Below the pieces are notes generated by a model. That model was not told where the DNA came from and made no database searches. It was given only the letters and a program-made list of their open reading frames with translations. Positions 1-7,554 of a stretch of DNA of 26,912 bases are shown piece after piece (position 1 is the first letter of the stretch; the number at the start of each line of letters is the position of its first letter). The stretch covers positions 1-26,912 of the forward strand of contig JBNLBS010000027.1 of assembly GCA_050303415.1 (NCBI GenBank), given 5' to 3'. The position numbers and the translations under genes were made by a program. The DNA is from JBNLBS01 sp050303415 (GTDB lineage: Bacteria > Pseudomonadota > Gammaproteobacteria > Methylococcales > Methylomonadaceae).

Positions 1-414
1 ACCTGGCGCATCCGGTCCCAATAGGTGTTTCAAGGACTCTGTGAAATCACCCGTCGAGATCCCTCTCAAATAAAGCCACGGCAGAAACTCCTCAATATTT
101 TTTGTCCGCTTCAAGTACGGTGGCACCAAACCGCTGTTAAACTTGATTCCAGAACCGGAACGATCTCGTACCTTTGGGACTTTTACTTCAATATCGCCTA
201 GTCCTGTTTGAATCGAACGTTCAGGTAAGTAACCATTTCTGACGACCGCCGCCTTGCCTTCGTCGGTCTTTAACCCGCTATGCTGATCAATAAAGGCTTT
301 CACTTCTGCTTCAATTGCTACCTTCAGCATTTTACGGGCACCGTCTCGCAATACTTCCTGCAACGGATCATTCTGTTCTAGCTTATTCAGGTTGATAACA
401 TTACTATGTGTCAT
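1..414 (-). CDS. IS256-family (mutator-type) transposase, N-terminal part
   Basis: Reading the minus strand from an ATG at 412-414 gives 138 codons open to the window edge, so the C-terminal part with the DDE catalytic core lies outside. The visible part has the usual start of IS256-type transposases: a helical N-terminus, then a segment near residues 47-103 reading SGLKTDEGKAAVVRNGY, the GLGDIEVKVPKVRDRSG block and a KRTKNIEEFLPWLYLRGIST block, where these enzymes bind their ends and contact DNA. No frameshift or stop is present in the visible part, so the copy could be intact. It reads away from the hydrolase gene, about 110 bases beyond that gene's 3' end. Family assignment is firm; the exact IS cannot be named. 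Confidence 0.9.
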   Translation of the reverse strand, partial: MTHSNVINLNKLEQNDPLQEVLRDGARKMLKVAIEAEVKAFIDQHSGLKTDEGKAAVVRNGYLPERSIQTGLGDIEVKVPKVRDRSGSGIKFNSGLVPPYLKRTKNIEEFLPWLYLRGISTGDFTESLKHLLGPDAPG

Positions 415-521
415 GGCGGTGTTTCCTCTTGTTTTGGTGGTTGATCTGGGGAGATCTTAACCAAACAGGTTACACCGCTTTCCTCTCAAGTCATACACCA
501 GAAATGATCATAGCTCGAAAT
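415..521. mobile_element. Probable right end of the IS256-like element
   Basis: This gap lies between the transposase start and the 3' end of the hydrolase gene. The element's terminal inverted repeat should fall here, most likely near 460-490, where the minus strand reads GGAAAGCGGTGTAACCTG, a GTGTAA-containing sequence of the sort seen at IS256-family ends. The partner repeat and the target duplication are off-window, so the boundary is not proven. Confidence 0.4.
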
Positions 522-1346
522 TTAGTTATGCGCCTCGAGCCAGTTTATTATCTTGAGCATAACCTGAGCTCTTTCACGTACCTGATGATTTAACAGTTCG
601 TGCTTAAAATCTTCGAAAATCGATATGGTTTTATCGTTACTGCCCAAATGTTGGTATAGTTGTTTTGCGCCTAAAACGGAGGCAATCGGGTCGACTGTCC
701 CATGGCAGATCAAGGTCGGCAGTCGTATCTGATCAGCATTATGTTTTATATAGTGACGAGCTTTGTCAAATTCACGCAGCCAACTTGCAGACACCTTGTC
801 TACAATCAACGGATCAAGTTTGTAAGCATTAATTATCTCAGAATCATCAGTTAATTGTTCCGGATAGATGAAAGTCGGCGTCTTCAGCCTGGGGGCAATT
901 GCTGAAAGTGTCAGGCCAATAACACCGGAGCAATCAGCATACCATTTTGCCAATTTCCAAGGACAAGATGAAAGAATTAATCCTTTTACCGATGAAGATT
1001 GTTGTAGGGCATAATTCATCACTACTATGCTTCCCATACTGTGGCCGAATAGGAAAATCGGTTTCTGATTGTCCTTTTCAACTATTTGGCAAATAAATTC
1101 GGCCAAATCATCGATATAGTTTTGAAAACAGTTGATATGGCCGCGGTCTCCTTCCGAGTGACCAAAGCCCCTCTGATCGAAACCATAGCAGTTGAAACTG
1201 TGTATGTGGAGCGCTTGAAAAAAGGCTTTATAACGATCAATATGTTCCCCAACCCCATGTAAAACAACAAGATTAGCTTTTGCCGAAACTATTGAGGATT
1301 TTTGAAAGTATAAGGAAAGATTGTCTTTGGTACGAAAAAATTCCAT
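522..1346 (-). CDS. Alpha/beta hydrolase, monoacylglycerol lipase / lysophospholipase-like
   Basis: A 274-residue serine hydrolase of the Hydrolase_4 (serine aminopeptidase S33) group, typical of monoacylglycerol lipases and PldB-like lysophospholipases. The oxyanion strand LVVLHGVGEH is at 26-35 and FDQRGFGHSEG at 56-66. The nucleophile elbow GHSMGS puts the catalytic serine at 103. The acid is probably Asp219 in HGTVDP and the histidine His249 in FKHELLNH. There is no signal peptide, so it should be cytoplasmic. It is the last gene of a three-gene minus-strand run behind a small membrane protein and a phospholipase A2-like lipoprotein, which suggests a lipid substrate. That substrate is inference; the hydrolase fold and triad are visible. 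Confidence 0.85.
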   Translation of the reverse strand: MEFFRTKDNLSLYFQKSSIVSAKANLVVLHGVGEHIDRYKAFFQALHIHSFNCYGFDQRGFGHSEGDRGHINCFQNYIDDLAEFICQIVEKDNQKPIFLFGHSMGSIVVMNYALQQSSSVKGLILSSCPWKLAKWYADCSGVIGLTLSAIAPRLKTPTFIYPEQLTDDSEIINAYKLDPLIVDKVSASWLREFDKARHYIKHNADQIRLPTLICHGTVDPIASVLGAKQLYQHLGSNDKTISIFEDFKHELLNHQVRERAQVMLKIINWLEAHN

Positions 1347-1395
1347 GTAAATTTAATTTATTTGGCCATGTTTGTTGATTAAATTGAAACATAAA

Positions 1396-1758
1396 TTAAT
1401 CCTTACCTTGTTTTTTTTCTTCTTTTTCTTTCTCATTGGCTTTATATAAGCTGATCGAAATGATACCAAATATGGCAGCCCAGAGTTTAGAGGCGACATT
1501 TTGCCCATATTGAAAAAACTGAAAAGAACCTTCAGCACCGTGAGGTAAATAAATAAAAAAATATTCAACTACAAACCATGTGGGTGGGAGAATACCCCAA
1601 GCGATCAAGAGCATAAACTTACTTCGTAAGCTGTGTTCCCTTGATAAAATCCATAAAGTAACAGGGATTGCAATTAGGCCAAAAAGAATGAAAAAATTTA
1701 TGCTTTGTTGTAATGAAGCATCATAAATAATTCTTAACCCAGGGCTATCTTTACTCAT
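1396..1758 (-). CDS. Small integral membrane protein, unknown function
   Basis: A 120-residue protein that I do not recognise. It has three hydrophobic stretches that look membrane-spanning, roughly residues 20-37, 47-70 and 88-104. The loop around 72-86 (LPHGAEGSFQFFQYG) lies between the second and third. The C-terminus (about 105-120) is very rich in Lys and Glu and should be cytoplasmic. It starts at an ATG 16 bases past the stop of the upstream lipoprotein gene and ends 49 bases before the hydrolase gene, so co-transcription is likely. It could be a membrane partner of one of these two enzymes, but nothing in the sequence shows that. Confidence 0.7.
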   Translation of the reverse strand: MSKDSPGLRIIYDASLQQSINFFILFGLIAIPVTLWILSREHSLRSKFMLLIAWGILPPTWFVVEYFFIYLPHGAEGSFQFFQYGQNVASKLWAAIFGIISISLYKANEKEKEEKKQGKD

Positions 1759-1774
1759 CTTTTTACCTCAACAG

Positions 1775-2368
1775 TTAACATGAATCATGACATTTATTTA
1801 CCGAATTAATGTGTTTTTCAATTAATTCATATATTTTGAATTCAAATAAATATTTTTTTATTGGCTGATTCGAAGATGATTTTTCGTATCTTCCGGGCCA
1901 GATATCCCATCCGTAGCCCCAACGCCAAGGCGTCGGTAACCAAGGATGACCACCTAACCTGACACCCAAATATATAATATCCCCCATAAATTCTTTTTTA
2001 TCATTAACGCAGCGCATGAGTTCCCGGTCCGCTTCTTTACGTTCATCCTCACTGCCGCCACACCAATAGGAAATATCATGTGAAATACAACATGAGACCC
2101 AGTCATTATCAGGCCATCTTGAACAGCCATCAGTAGTGAAAATGAAATCAGGTTGTGACAAAGATTTTTCTGAATTGGAATCTTGATACTTGCTTTTACA
2201 AAATTGTTCAGCAGCAAGTTCAAGCTCGTTCCGCATGATCTTGTTTTTAGTGTAGGGTTCGATTGATAAACGTGACTCCAAGGTGGTACAGCCTGACAGT
2301 AAAATACTAGTTAACAGACTGGTCAGCCCAATACGAAAATATAACAACATAATCTTGTTATTTTTCAT
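1775..2368 (-). CDS. Lipoprotein with phospholipase A2-like active-site motif
   Basis: A 197-residue protein with a signal peptide ending in the lipobox LLSGC (Cys27), so it is predicted to be a lipid-anchored envelope protein. The core at 79-103 contains DGCSRWPDNDWVSCC, followed by ISHDISYWCGG. Paired cysteines followed by His-Asp (C93, C94, H97, D98) are the hallmark of the phospholipase A2 helix, where the His/Asp dyad activates water for ester cleavage. Several further cysteines (57, 82, 103, 120 and two near the end) could form disulfides as in secreted PLA2 proteins. A TPWRWGYGWDIWPGRY aromatic patch follows. As first gene of the run that ends in a lysophospholipase/MGL-like hydrolase, a role in phospholipid turnover is plausible. 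Activity and the exact family are inferred from the motif. Confidence 0.7.
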   Translation of the reverse strand: MKNNKIMLLYFRIGLTSLLTSILLSGCTTLESRLSIEPYTKNKIMRNELELAAEQFCKSKYQDSNSEKSLSQPDFIFTTDGCSRWPDNDWVSCCISHDISYWCGGSEDERKEADRELMRCVNDKKEFMGDIIYLGVRLGGHPWLPTPWRWGYGWDIWPGRYEKSSSNQPIKKYLFEFKIYELIEKHINSVNKCHDSC

Positions 2369-2547
2369 TGTTTCTAAAGTGTTTTTGGTTGAAAACGTAG
2401 GAATGAAAATCTGTCTCCTGTCCAGATAATACCTATATTTTGTAGTTTATGTTTATTTTTTTCCAGATGATGTGTCATTGTATACATAATTAGGCATGAG
2501 CAAGAATTCTCAAGTAAAATAATCGGCTTTTCTTAATTTATTTCTAC

Positions 2548-3522
2548 ATGAATGATTCAATAGACAGATCCTTCTGCGTAGCTCCGATGCTTGATTGGAC
2601 TGATCGCCACTGTCGCTATTTTTACCGATTGATTTCCCAATATGCTGTTTTGTATTCCGAAATGGTCACAACGGGCGCCTTGATTCATGGCGATCGACAT
2701 CGTTTTTTGCAATTTAATGCAACCGAGCATCCACTAGCTTTGCAATTAGGCGGCAGTAATCCGACAGATTTGGCCGTCTGTGCCAAAATGGCGGAGGATT
2801 ATGGTTATAACGAAGTTAATCTTAATGTGGGGTGCCCTAGTGACCGGGTGCAAAATGGTCGTTTCGGTGCTTGTTTAATGGCCGATCCGGGTTTGGTAGC
2901 CGAGTGCATTGCTGCGATGAACCGGGCGGTATCCATTCCGGTAACGGTCAAATGTCGAATTGGTATTGATGATCAGGACTCTTATGAAGAGTTGGCTGCT
3001 TTTATTAAGACTGTAGCCGATGCCGGATGCAACTGTTTTATCATTCATGCCCGTAAAGCCTGGCTTAGCGGTTTATCTCCCAAACAAAATAGAGAAATAC
3101 CGCCGTTACGGTATGATGTGGTTGAGCGGATCAAACAGGATTTTCCGCAGCTGGAGGTTGTCATTAACGGTGGAATTAAGACGCTGAAACTAGGCCAAGA
3201 TTTAATGAGCAATCTTGATGGTATCATGATTGGTCGTGAAGTTTATCAAAACCCTTATATTCTGGCGAAGGTTGATCAGCAGTTTTATGGGGACAATCGC
3301 CTGATTAGCAGTCGTCATGATGTAGTGATGGCCTTAATTCCTTATATTCAGGCTCAAATGCAGCAAGGGGTACGCCTTAATAGTATCTCAAGACATATTT
3401 TGGGTTTATTCCACGGTAGGCCTGGAGCAAAAGGCTGGCGCAGATATATTAGTGAGAATGCCTATAAGGCGGAATCCGATGAAAATGTTATCTTAACAGC
3501 GTTAGAGTTTACAAAACTATGA
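2548..3522 (+). CDS. dusA: tRNA-dihydrouridine(20/20a) synthase DusA
   Basis: An FMN/NADPH-dependent enzyme that reduces uridine to dihydrouridine in the D-loop of tRNA. The 324-residue protein has normal length for DusA. The N-terminus VAPMLDWTDRHCRYFYRL (11-28) is the DusA-type FMN-barrel start. The block NVGCPSDRVQNGRFGACLM (93-111) carries the general-acid cysteine, taken as Cys109 by comparison with bacterial Dus enzymes. VKCRIGIDD and IIHARKAWLSGLSPKQNREIPPL are the FMN-phosphate/tRNA-contact segments. The long internal helix and the GRPGAKGWRRY tail separate DusA from DusB and DusC. It starts at an ATG without a clear Shine-Dalgarno, and folE begins 44 bases after its stop. Confidence 0.95.
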   Translation: MNDSIDRSFCVAPMLDWTDRHCRYFYRLISQYAVLYSEMVTTGALIHGDRHRFLQFNATEHPLALQLGGSNPTDLAVCAKMAEDYGYNEVNLNVGCPSDRVQNGRFGACLMADPGLVAECIAAMNRAVSIPVTVKCRIGIDDQDSYEELAAFIKTVADAGCNCFIIHARKAWLSGLSPKQNREIPPLRYDVVERIKQDFPQLEVVINGGIKTLKLGQDLMSNLDGIMIGREVYQNPYILAKVDQQFYGDNRLISSRHDVVMALIPYIQAQMQQGVRLNSISRHILGLFHGRPGAKGWRRYISENAYKAESDENVILTALEFTKL

Positions 3523-3540
3523 TGTATACTACTACATCAT
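3519..3540. promoter_or_regulatory. Inverted repeat over the dusA stop and before folE
   Basis: Perfect 8-base arms ATGATGTA (3519-3526) and TACATCAT (3533-3540) flank a 6-base spacer. The repeat overlaps the dusA stop codon and lies 27 bases before the folE ATG. It contains TATACT (3525-3530), which would make a good -10 box, although no convincing -35 box sits at the right distance. It could be an operator for folE, or simply a weak transcript hairpin. Confidence 0.35.
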
Positions 3541-3566
3541 TTTATAAAGATTAGAGATTTCGTGCT

Positions 3567-4109
3567 ATGGAAGAGTATTTCTCCAAAATAATTGAAGAAA
3601 TAGGTGAGGATGTAACGCGTGAAGGTTTGCTGGATACGCCCAAGCGAGCAGCTAAAGCCTTTCAATTTTTAAATAATGGCTATGAAAAGACCCTGGATGA
3701 AGTGTTAAACGGTGCTATTTTTGAGGCCGACACTGAAGACATGGTGATTGTTAAGGATATTGAACTATATTCTTTATGCGAACATCATTTATTGCCGTTT
3801 ATCGGTAAATGTCATATCGCCTATCTGCCGCAAGGTAAGGTGCTGGGGTTGTCCAAGTTGGCTCGCGTGGTTGATATGTATGCCAGGCGCTTGCAGATTC
3901 AGGAGAAACTGACTAAACAAATTGCTGATGCAGTGGAAACTGCTATCGATGCCCGTGGTGTTGCCGTAGTTGTCGAGGCAAAGCACCTCTGCATGATGAT
4001 GCGTGGTGTTGAAAAACAGAATTCCGTGATGACAACCTCGGTCATGACGGGAATTTTCAGAGAAGAGATCAGCACTCGTTCTGAATTCTTAAACTTGATT
4101 AATCGGTAA
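3567..4109 (+). CDS. folE: GTP cyclohydrolase I FolE
   Basis: Converts GTP to 7,8-dihydroneopterin triphosphate, the first step of tetrahydrofolate (and queuosine/pterin) synthesis, as a cytoplasmic homodecamer. The 180-residue protein is colinear with the family. The zinc and catalytic motif LCEHHLLPF gives Zn ligands Cys71 and His74 with catalytic His73; the third ligand is Cys142 in EAKHLCMMMRGV. GLSKLARVVDMYARRLQIQE (94-113) and TSVMTGIF (157-164) are the substrate-pocket segments. The zinc ligands show it is the metal-dependent type IA form, not FolE2. It starts 44 bases after dusA, and hemH follows after 4 bases, so folE-hemH are surely co-transcribed. The pabC gene later in the window serves the same folate pathway. 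Confidence 0.97.
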   Translation: MEEYFSKIIEEIGEDVTREGLLDTPKRAAKAFQFLNNGYEKTLDEVLNGAIFEADTEDMVIVKDIELYSLCEHHLLPFIGKCHIAYLPQGKVLGLSKLARVVDMYARRLQIQEKLTKQIADAVETAIDARGVAVVVEAKHLCMMMRGVEKQNSVMTTSVMTGIFREEISTRSEFLNLINR

Positions 4110-4113
4110 AGTT

Positions 4114-5100
4114 ATGGCGCTAAACGGCGCAAGCTCAGGTAAAACCGGAGTATTGCTGGTCAATTTAGGTTCCCCTGATAAACCGACGCGATCAGCAGTT
4201 AGAAAATATCTTAAAGAATTTCTTTGGGATCCTAGAGTTGTTAATCTGCCTAGGTTTTTATGGTGGCTAATTCTGCATTTTCTGGTTTTACCATTTAGAC
4301 CGGGAAAAGCGGCTAATGCATATCAGACTATCTGGACTGATAGCGGCTCCCCGTTAGTTTGTATAACCCGGCAATTAAGCCAGCGCCTGGCTGCTCAATA
4401 TCCGTCTGAACAGGTGCTTGTGGATTTTGCCATGCGTTATGGGCGACCGGCGTTAAGAAACAAGTTGGTTAGATTTAAACAACAGGGGGTGACCCGCTTA
4501 ATTGTTGTTCCGTTATACCCGCAGTATTCATCGACCACCACGGCATCGGTTTATGATGAAGTGGCTAAAGAACTTGCTACCTGGCGCTATTTACCCAGCC
4601 TTCATTTTATCTCTGAATATTTTAATGATAAAACTTATATAAAGGCCATTGCTGATTCTGTTCAGCAATACTGGCAGGCTCATGGAAAAAATGAACTACT
4701 GTTGATGTCATTTCATGGTTTGCCGGCAAAGTTAACTGAATTGGGCGATCCATATTTTTTTCAATGTCAACATACAGCATCGTTAGTTGCTGCTAAACTT
4801 GGATTGGATAGCAAACAGTGGAAGCTTGTATTTCAGTCCAGATTCGGCAAAGCCGAATGGCTAAAACCTTATTGCATTGAAGTTTTGCAGTCTTTACCTG
4901 AACAAGGTTATAAAAATATAGATATTGTCTGCCCCGGTTTTGCTGCTGATTGTCTGGAAACATTAGAGGAAATTGCTGTAGCTAACAAAGAAATTTTTAT
5001 GGCTGCGGGTGGTGCTGAATATCGTTATATTCCGGCATTAAATGATTCTCAGGCCCATGTTGATAGCATTCGAAGTTTAATCAAGCCGTTTATAGATTAA
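4114..5100 (+). CDS. hemH: Ferrochelatase HemH
   Basis: Inserts Fe2+ into protoporphyrin IX, the last step of protoheme synthesis. The 328-residue protein has the N-terminal GVLLVNLGSPDKP (12-24), the YPQYSSTTTASV block (135-146), the signature LMSFHGLP with metal-chelating His201, and PGFAADCLETLEEI with the catalytic Glu282. FCH proteins may bind a [2Fe-2S] cluster through C-terminal cysteines, but no such cluster of cysteines is evident here. The ATG is 4 bases after the folE stop and the next small gene starts 4 bases after hemH. Heme supply is relevant to the CxxCH protein encoded at 24384-25382, though they are 20 kb apart. Confidence 0.97.
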   Translation: MALNGASSGKTGVLLVNLGSPDKPTRSAVRKYLKEFLWDPRVVNLPRFLWWLILHFLVLPFRPGKAANAYQTIWTDSGSPLVCITRQLSQRLAAQYPSEQVLVDFAMRYGRPALRNKLVRFKQQGVTRLIVVPLYPQYSSTTTASVYDEVAKELATWRYLPSLHFISEYFNDKTYIKAIADSVQQYWQAHGKNELLLMSFHGLPAKLTELGDPYFFQCQHTASLVAAKLGLDSKQWKLVFQSRFGKAEWLKPYCIEVLQSLPEQGYKNIDIVCPGFAADCLETLEEIAVANKEIFMAAGGAEYRYIPALNDSQAHVDSIRSLIKPFID

Positions 5101-5104
5101 TTAT

Positions 5105-5293
5105 ATGAGACATAACGATCAAAACTGTCCGGTTTGTCGATTGATGCGAAGTTTTGCTTTCTCTGGTTTGGGTATGGCTATCGGTAGCGGCACAGCCTAT
5201 CTTATGGGGGCATCTAAAGAAAATATTATGATGTCCGGCGTTGTAGTTGCTGCTATTTTGGTTTTTGGTATGTTAGGTAAAAAGAAGAAGTAA
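5105..5293 (+). CDS. Tiny two-helix membrane protein with CPVC motif
   Basis: A 62-residue protein that I cannot assign to a family. An N-terminal hydrophilic segment carries CPVC (Cys8 and Cys11), a possible metal or redox pair. It is followed by two hydrophobic helices at about 16-35 and 41-57, and ends in a run of five lysines, which by the positive-inside rule places the C-terminus in the cytoplasm. With two helices the CPVC end would also be cytoplasmic. It is packed between hemH (4 bases) and the MutS-like gene (4 bases), and the tight spacing argues that it is real. Its neighbours suggest a link with heme delivery or with the membrane-bound MutS-like protein; neither is shown. Confidence 0.7.
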   Translation: MRHNDQNCPVCRLMRSFAFSGLGMAIGSGTAYLMGASKENIMMSGVVVAAILVFGMLGKKKK

Positions 5294-5297
5294 GGCT

Positions 5298-6899
5298 ATG
5301 AATAAAACAATTTTACAAAGTTGGAATTCTCTTTGGCCAAATATTCGATCAACTTCTCCGTTAAAGACGGGGACAGGTGTCATCGATCAGGCTACCTTTA
5401 ACACCATAGAAGCGGATGAGCTTTTTGATCAGATCAATCATGCTCAAACTATCGTCGGCAAGTCTGTTTTATATCGTTCTTTAGCGCAACCTCTTGATGC
5501 TCTGGGTAAATTGAAGGCTAAACAGGAAGCCGTCAAAGAATTGCAGGACAATGAAAATCTAAAGACCGAGCTGGAAAATATTGTTAAGCATGCGGCAGAC
5601 AATGAGAAAAATCTTTATTTGCTGCTTTTTGGTGAGTTTTTAGGTTCATTTGGCACGGCCAGAGAAGAACATGAAATTGAGGGTTATGGTTATCTTCAAT
5701 ATATTCGCGGTGTTCGTTTTATGCTGGAACTGGTGCATCAAATTGAACGCATTAATTCGGTAAAAAGTGCTTATTTGTCCGAATTATTGCAAAAAGTGAA
5801 AACCTTTAGCGAGAGCAGGACCTACTCATTAATGCATGGTCCGGCCTATATAAGTGAGAAAGGAATTCAAAGTAAACAGGATAGGGTAGGTAGTTTTGTT
5901 CCAGCAGTAATTTTTAAACCCAGCATATTTAAGCCTTTATTGATAGCAATGATTTTTGCTGCAGTTTGGCTGGTAACGCATTTTTTTCCTACCGGTATAT
6001 TTTCAGTTTCTACCAGTGCTATTCCCATCACCTTTATTTTTTTTATACCCTTGCTGCTGATTTATTTTCCTATCATTGGGGGGTATGACAGGGATCATTG
6101 TATTATCCCTTTACGTAATGAATATAGGGAGTCCGAGAGCCTGGCTGAGACTTTGGATGCATTGGGACAGTTGGATGAGCTACTGTCTTTTGTGCGATTT
6201 TCGGAAGTTTTCGGTGGTGATATGGTATTACCAAAACTACAGGCATCCAAGCATCATAAAATTAAGTTGTCCGATGCTCGAAATCCTGTTTTAGCTAAAC
6301 AAAACCCGGATTATGTCGGTAATAACTTTACTCTGGACAAAGAAAGATTGGTGTTAATTACCGGTCCCAATAGCGGCGGTAAAACTGCGTTTTGCAAAAC
6401 CATCTGTCAGATCCAGTTGTTAACTCAAATTGGCTGTTTTATACCGGCTAAAAACGCCACGATGACGGTTGCTGATCATATCTTCTATCAAGCGCCGGAT
6501 ATTAGTCATTTGGATGATGGCGAAGGCCGATTTGGTACTGAATTGAAACGTACCAAAGCAATTTTTCTGAGTAGTACGGCAAAAAGTTTGGTGATATTGG
6601 ACGAGTTGTCTGAAGGAACGACGTTTGAAGAAAAAATGGAATCTTCGGTTAATGTGCTCGAAGGTTTCTATGAAAAAGGTAACAATACAATTTTAATTAC
6701 CCATAATCATCAATTGGTTGATTATTTCAATGAAAAGAAAATTGGTTTGGCCAGGCAGGTGGAGTTTAAGAAAAATGCCCCTACCTACAAACTGATTAAA
6801 GGTATATCCAGAGTAAGTCATGCTGACCGGGTAGCTAAGAAAATAGGCTTTTCCAAAGAAGATATTAAGAATTATCTTACCGATAGCAAGAAGAGCTAA
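5298..6899 (+). CDS. Membrane-anchored MutS-family ATPase
   Basis: A 533-residue protein whose C-terminal third is a MutS-type ABC ATPase: Walker A GPNSGGKT at 356-363, a signature-like segment SHLDDGEGRFGTEL (403-416), Walker B LVILDELSEGTTF (431-443) and a switch histidine in ITHNHQLVDYF (467-477). The N-terminal part (about 36-200) resembles the helical lever/core domain III. The mismatch-recognition domain I of MutS is absent, and so is the Smr nuclease of MutS2. Two strongly hydrophobic segments at about 213-230 and 241-260 are inserted between core and ATPase. They imply a membrane hairpin, unlike housekeeping MutS. Its substrate is unknown; MutS-like families with membrane segments are annotated in other bacteria as DNA mismatch repair proteins without evidence for that role. 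Confidence 0.85.
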   Translation: MNKTILQSWNSLWPNIRSTSPLKTGTGVIDQATFNTIEADELFDQINHAQTIVGKSVLYRSLAQPLDALGKLKAKQEAVKELQDNENLKTELENIVKHAADNEKNLYLLLFGEFLGSFGTAREEHEIEGYGYLQYIRGVRFMLELVHQIERINSVKSAYLSELLQKVKTFSESRTYSLMHGPAYISEKGIQSKQDRVGSFVPAVIFKPSIFKPLLIAMIFAAVWLVTHFFPTGIFSVSTSAIPITFIFFIPLLLIYFPIIGGYDRDHCIIPLRNEYRESESLAETLDALGQLDELLSFVRFSEVFGGDMVLPKLQASKHHKIKLSDARNPVLAKQNPDYVGNNFTLDKERLVLITGPNSGGKTAFCKTICQIQLLTQIGCFIPAKNATMTVADHIFYQAPDISHLDDGEGRFGTELKRTKAIFLSSTAKSLVILDELSEGTTFEEKMESSVNVLEGFYEKGNNTILITHNHQLVDYFNEKKIGLARQVEFKKNAPTYKLIKGISRVSHADRVAKKIGFSKEDIKNYLTDSKKS

Positions 6900-6954
6900 T
6901 ATGAGATTTATTAAAGTTAAACCGGTCATAGTGGCTATTTAAAAAGTTTAGGCT

Positions 6955-7551
6955 ATGGAAATGAGCTTTTTTATCAGGATTTTTATAATTGCTTTAGGTG
7001 TAATGTCGGTAAACTATACTTCAGGGGCGGCTGTTTATAAATACACGGCACCGAATGGACATGTCTATTACACGGATGAACCAGAACATAATAAATACAA
7101 ACTGCTTAAGATCTATCAGCCCTGGAATAAAAGTGTAAAATCAATCAGTAGGGCTTTACTTATTAAAAATAAAAAAAAGTACCACCCGATTATTGCCAAA
7201 GCAGCGTCACGGTTTAATGTTGACGCCAGGCTTTTGCATGCGGTTATTCAAACAGAATCAGCCTATCAAGCTGAAGTTGTTTCATCGGCTGGGGCAGTTG
7301 GTTTAATGCAATTAATGCCGGCAACGGCCAAACGTTATGGGGTCAAGAATCGTCGAGATCCGGAGCAAAATATCAACGGCGGAGCTCATTATTTAAAAGA
7401 TCTGTTGGATCTGTTTCATTTCAATATCCGGCTGGCCGTTGCTGCCTATAATGCTGGTGAGAATGCGGTAAAAAAATATAAAAATACCGTACCACCTTAC
7501 CCTGAAACGCGAAATTATGTTAAACAGGTTCTGGCATTATATCAACGATAA
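6955..7551 (+). CDS. Lytic transglycosylase, DUF4124 plus SLT domain
   Basis: A periplasmic peptidoglycan lytic transglycosylase of 198 residues. A signal peptide covers about 1-25. Next comes a DUF4124-type segment, VYKYTAPNGHVYYTDEP (27-43), commonly found at the N-terminus of envelope proteins. The SLT (Slt70/MltC-like) domain spans about 77-195, with catalytic Glu101 in VIQTESAY, the fold motif GAVGLMQLMPATA and the substrate-groove motif AVAAYNAGENAV. These enzymes cleave the MurNAc-GlcNAc bond with 1,6-anhydro ring formation. The first ATG is at 6955, but an ATG two codons on is equally likely because no strong ribosome-binding site distinguishes them. The HDOD gene follows after 3 bases. 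Confidence 0.92.
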   Translation: MEMSFFIRIFIIALGVMSVNYTSGAAVYKYTAPNGHVYYTDEPEHNKYKLLKIYQPWNKSVKSISRALLIKNKKKYHPIIAKAASRFNVDARLLHAVIQTESAYQAEVVSSAGAVGLMQLMPATAKRYGVKNRRDPEQNINGGAHYLKDLLDLFHFNIRLAVAAYNAGENAVKKYKNTVPPYPETRNYVKQVLALYQR

Positions 7552-7554
7552 ACT

